Of a stretch of 6,976 nucleotides of DNA, positions 6,389-6,976 are shown piece after piece. The first letter of the stretch is position 1; the number at the start of each line of letters is the position of its first letter. The stretch is from an uncultured Lachnospiraceae bacterium. GTDB taxonomy: Bacteria; Bacillota; Clostridia; Lachnospirales; Lachnospiraceae. The stretch is taken from the NCBI GenBank assembly GCA_902783095.1, contig CACZPX010000265.1, forward strand, positions 1-6,976, in the 5' to 3' direction. The notes below the pieces were generated by a model. The model was given only the letters and a program-made list of their open reading frames with translations, was not told the DNA's origin and did no database searches. Position numbers and translations under genes: made by a program.

Positions 6389-6976
6389 TCAGGCCCTCGC
6401 CTTAATGATGTACCCGCCGGACTCCAGCAGGCCGTTCGGATAGTCCTTCGCCTGCGTCACGCCGGAGATGGCCGTGTTCCTGCCCACCTTTACGCCGGGC
6501 GGGATCACGGTGTCCTCGTCCACCGTCACCAGCTCGCAGTTGTACACGCGCTTGTCCAGGCGGCTGTCGGCGTACTCGCCAACGCCCAGCACGGCGTTTT
6601 CACCCACCACCGTGTTCTCGGAGATGATGGCCTTGTCCACCACGGCGCCGGCCTTGATGGTCACGGCCTTCATCAGCACGGAATCCGTGACCACGGCGCC
6701 TTCTTCCACCGTCACGTCCGGGCCGAGCACGCTGTGCTTGACGGTGCCGTACACCTCGCAGCCCTCGCTGATGATGGAATTTTCCACCACGGCGTTCTGC
6801 GCCAGGTACTGCGGCGGCAGATTGTTGGTCTTGGTATAGATCCTGCGGTTCCGGTCGTACAGGTCAAAGTCCGGCTCCGCCTTTAACAGCTTCATGTTGG
6901 CTTCCCAGTAGGTCTTTAAGGTGCCCACGTCCTCCCAGTAATCCTCAAACCGGTAGGCGGCCAGCACCTTCCCCTG
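6389..6976 (-). CDS. glgC: Glucose-1-phosphate adenylyltransferase (ADP-glucose pyrophosphorylase) GlgC, C-terminal half
   Basis: The last 195 codons of glgC are present; the first half, with the ATP-binding loop, lies beyond the right edge, and the frame is open there. The enzyme makes ADP-glucose, the committed step of bacterial glycogen synthesis. The fragment opens near the end of the catalytic domain with the YWEDVGT motif (fragment residues 13-19), whose Asp16 corresponds to the second metal-binding Asp of this family. YWEANMKLL follows. Residues 60-170 are hexapeptide repeats (SIISEG, VLGPDVTVEEGA, IISENTVVGENAVLG) forming the left-handed beta-helix for oligomerisation and allostery. 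The end, GGYIIKARA, fits the GlgC C-terminus of Clostridia. The stop TGA is at 6389-6391. Its keeping of Asp where the downstream GlgD has Asn marks this as the catalytic subunit. Confidence 0.94.
   Translation of the reverse strand, partial: QGKVLAAYRFEDYWEDVGTLKTYWEANMKLLKAEPDFDLYDRNRRIYTKTNNLPPQYLAQNAVVENSIISEGCEVYGTVKHSVLGPDVTVEEGAVVTDSVLMKAVTIKAGAVVDKAIISENTVVGENAVLGVGEYADSRLDKRVYNCELVTVDEDTVIPPGVKVGRNTAISGVTQAKDYPNGLLESGGYIIKARA

Noticed and set aside
6386..6886. A 166-codon plus-strand frame
   Set aside because: Codon-aligned antisense of the glgC beta-helix. The periodic His/Gly/Val pattern is the reverse complement of the hexapeptide repeats, not a new repeat protein.
1..6976. CRISPR arrays, insertion sequences, tRNA or rRNA genes, riboswitches
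   Set aside because: Coding sequence fills nearly every base, with no repeated spacer-like units, transposase frame, inverted terminal repeats or tRNA-like clover segments seen. Short similarities between glgC and glgD (such as EANM-x-LLK) reflect paralogy.

Overview
The window is a single, tightly packed run of six genes, all on the minus strand, so transcription runs from high to low coordinates. The order is glgC (5' part beyond the right edge), glgD, pth, mfd, a 46-codon small protein gene, and a zinc-ribbon/TPR membrane protein gene that runs off the left edge. Gaps are 17 bases or less, and several stop/start junctions touch or overlap. This looks like one operon-like unit. I see no terminator, RNA gene, mobile element, CRISPR array or repeat array. 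The operon's main promoter must lie beyond the right edge.

Right part (about 5.3-7.0 kb): the C-terminal half of ADP-glucose pyrophosphorylase GlgC, followed by its paralogue GlgD. GlgC makes ADP-glucose for glycogen synthesis. GlgD keeps the fold but has lost several substrate and metal residues, so it is best read as the regulatory partner. Middle (1.3-5.3 kb): peptidyl-tRNA hydrolase Pth, then the transcription-repair coupling factor Mfd, which starts at GTG inside the end of pth. Left part (1-1.33 kb): an acidic, methionine-rich microprotein and a membrane protein with an N-terminal zinc ribbon, TPR repeats, one transmembrane helix and a coiled coil. Both are of unknown function and translationally coupled to mfd.

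Organism: the DNA is GC-rich (roughly 60% by eye). The GlgC/GlgD pair, the pth-mfd order, the AAAGGAGG-type ribosome binding sites and the zinc-ribbon/TPR protein all point to Bacillota, class Clostridia, most likely a GC-rich member of Lachnospiraceae or a relative. The family-level call rests on remembered sequence resemblance, not a search.

Most genes here are ordinary housekeeping genes. The points worth a second look are: the small protein plus zinc-ribbon/TPR pair attached to mfd; a 55-base AT-rich island inside the mfd helicase region that carries a perfect TTGACA; a marked habit of using the rare Leu codon TTA almost only before lysine; and the loss of the metal-binding Asp in GlgD. 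I found no clear evidence of a wholly new system such as a defence locus.
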